From Spirosoma sp. (lineage in GTDB: Bacteria > Bacteroidota > Bacteroidia > Cytophagales > Spirosomataceae), in assembly GCA_028288385.1 (NCBI GenBank), contig JAQBNX010000203.1, positions 1 to 6,772 on the forward strand: a stretch of 6,772 nucleotides of DNA, read 5' to 3'. Under the pieces are notes generated by a model. That model was not told the DNA's origin and ran no database searches. It saw only the letters and a program-made list of their open reading frames with translations. The position numbers and the translations under genes were made by a program. Every line of letters starts with the position of its first letter. Position 1 is the first letter of the stretch. This document shows, piece by piece, positions 6,572 to 6,772 of this stretch.

Positions 6572-6579
6572 TAAAAGTA
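6572..6579 (-). promoter_or_regulatory. Weak candidate -7 box for the DUF3127 gene
   Basis: Read on the minus strand the octamer is TACTTTTA, one mismatch from TAnnTTTG, 34 nt before the ATG at 6537. The 19-nt-upstream position has no TTTG or TTG, so only the -7 element is present and the call is tentative. The surrounding 6538-6610 stretch is strongly AT-rich, as expected for a promoter region. Confidence 0.25.
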
Positions 6580-6640
6580 CAAAAAAAAGCCCATTTTAGC
6601 CTCATAGAACCCTAAAAAGTGAAAAGAAAGTTAGAGGCTT

Positions 6641-6671
6641 TTTGCAGAAGAAGTCTGAAAGTTTATCTTTG
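6641..6671 (+). promoter_or_regulatory. Bacteroidota-type promoter for tRNA-Leu
   Basis: TTTG at 6641-6644 and TATCTTTG at 6664-6671 are separated by exactly 19 nt. This agrees fully with the -33 (TTTG) and -7 (TAnnTTTG) elements used by the primary sigma factor of Bacteroidota. Transcription would begin a few bases after 6671, giving a short leader before the tRNA at 6690. Confidence 0.85.
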
Positions 6672-6689
6672 CACCCGCAATCACGAATC

Positions 6690-6771
6690 GGCCACGTGGT
6701 GAAACTGGTAGACACGCCATCTTGAGGGGGTGGTGCTGCAAGGCATGGGAGTTCGAGTCTCCCCGTGGTCA
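6690..6771 (+). tRNA. tRNA-Leu, anticodon GAG
   Basis: The cloverleaf is complete. The acceptor stem GGCCACG (6690-6696) pairs with CGTGGTC (6764-6770), with one G-U pair. The D stem is GTG/CAC (6699-6701, 6713-6715). The anticodon stem CCATC/GGTGG (6717-6721, 6729-6733) encloses the loop TTGAGGG with anticodon GAG at 6724-6726. A long variable arm (6734-6746) has a TGC/GCA stem, as in class II tRNAs. The T stem is GGGAG/CTCCC with loop TTCGAGT (6752-6758). The discriminator is A at 6771, as leucyl-tRNA synthetase requires. The anticodon reads CUC and CUU codons. The window ends one base later (C), so whether CCA is encoded cannot be seen; further tRNA genes may follow. Confidence 0.97.
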
Positions 6772-6772
6772 C

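Noticed and set aside
6538..6594. 19-codon N-terminal extension of the DUF3127 protein
   Set aside because: The extension is AT-rich, encodes Phe/Tyr/Ile-rich sequence unlike the family start, and overlaps the likely promoter region; MALEIVGKL at 6537 is the natural start.

Overview
The window looks like ordinary chromosomal DNA from a member of the phylum Bacteroidota, most likely the order Cytophagales (Spirosoma-like). Four things support this: a secreted protein with a C-terminal type IX secretion (type B, CHU_C) sorting domain; a DUF3127 protein, a family typical of this phylum; start codons without Shine-Dalgarno sequences; and a textbook Bacteroidota promoter (TTTG, 19 nt, TATCTTTG) in front of a tRNA gene. 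The genus guess rests on overall protein resemblance and is only moderately secure.

Layout. 1-394 (+): 3' end of a gene for a ComEA-like helix-hairpin-helix protein. 427-1872 (-): rlmD-type 23S rRNA m5U methyltransferase with an intact Fe-S site and catalytic residues, convergent with the first gene. 1942-4194 (+): 750-residue exported protein with a signal peptide, a conserved N-terminal module, duplicated Ig-like repeats and a T9SS sorting domain, divergent from rlmD. 4232-4273: perfect 17-bp hairpin. 4285-5094 (+): classical short-chain dehydrogenase. 5138-5863 (-): membrane protein with a periplasmic TPR region, two transmembrane helices and an SH3b domain, convergent with the dehydrogenase. 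5864-6114: 251-bp gene-free stretch with two inverted repeats, one a perfect 32-bp stem that probably terminates the next gene. 6115-6537 (-): DUF3127 protein with an SSB-like tail. 6645-6671: tRNA promoter region. 6690-6771 (+): tRNA-Leu(GAG), complete up to the discriminator base.

The genes do not form one pathway. They alternate strand and mix housekeeping functions (rRNA methylation, tRNA-Leu, DNA binding or competence) with cell-envelope and surface proteins. I see no transposase, integrase, CRISPR array, phage gene or toxin-antitoxin pair, and no clear new multi-gene system. The points most worth a second look are the SSB-like C-terminal tip on the DUF3127 protein, the two inverted repeats in 5946-6111, and the hairpin between a possible promoter and the dehydrogenase start codon.
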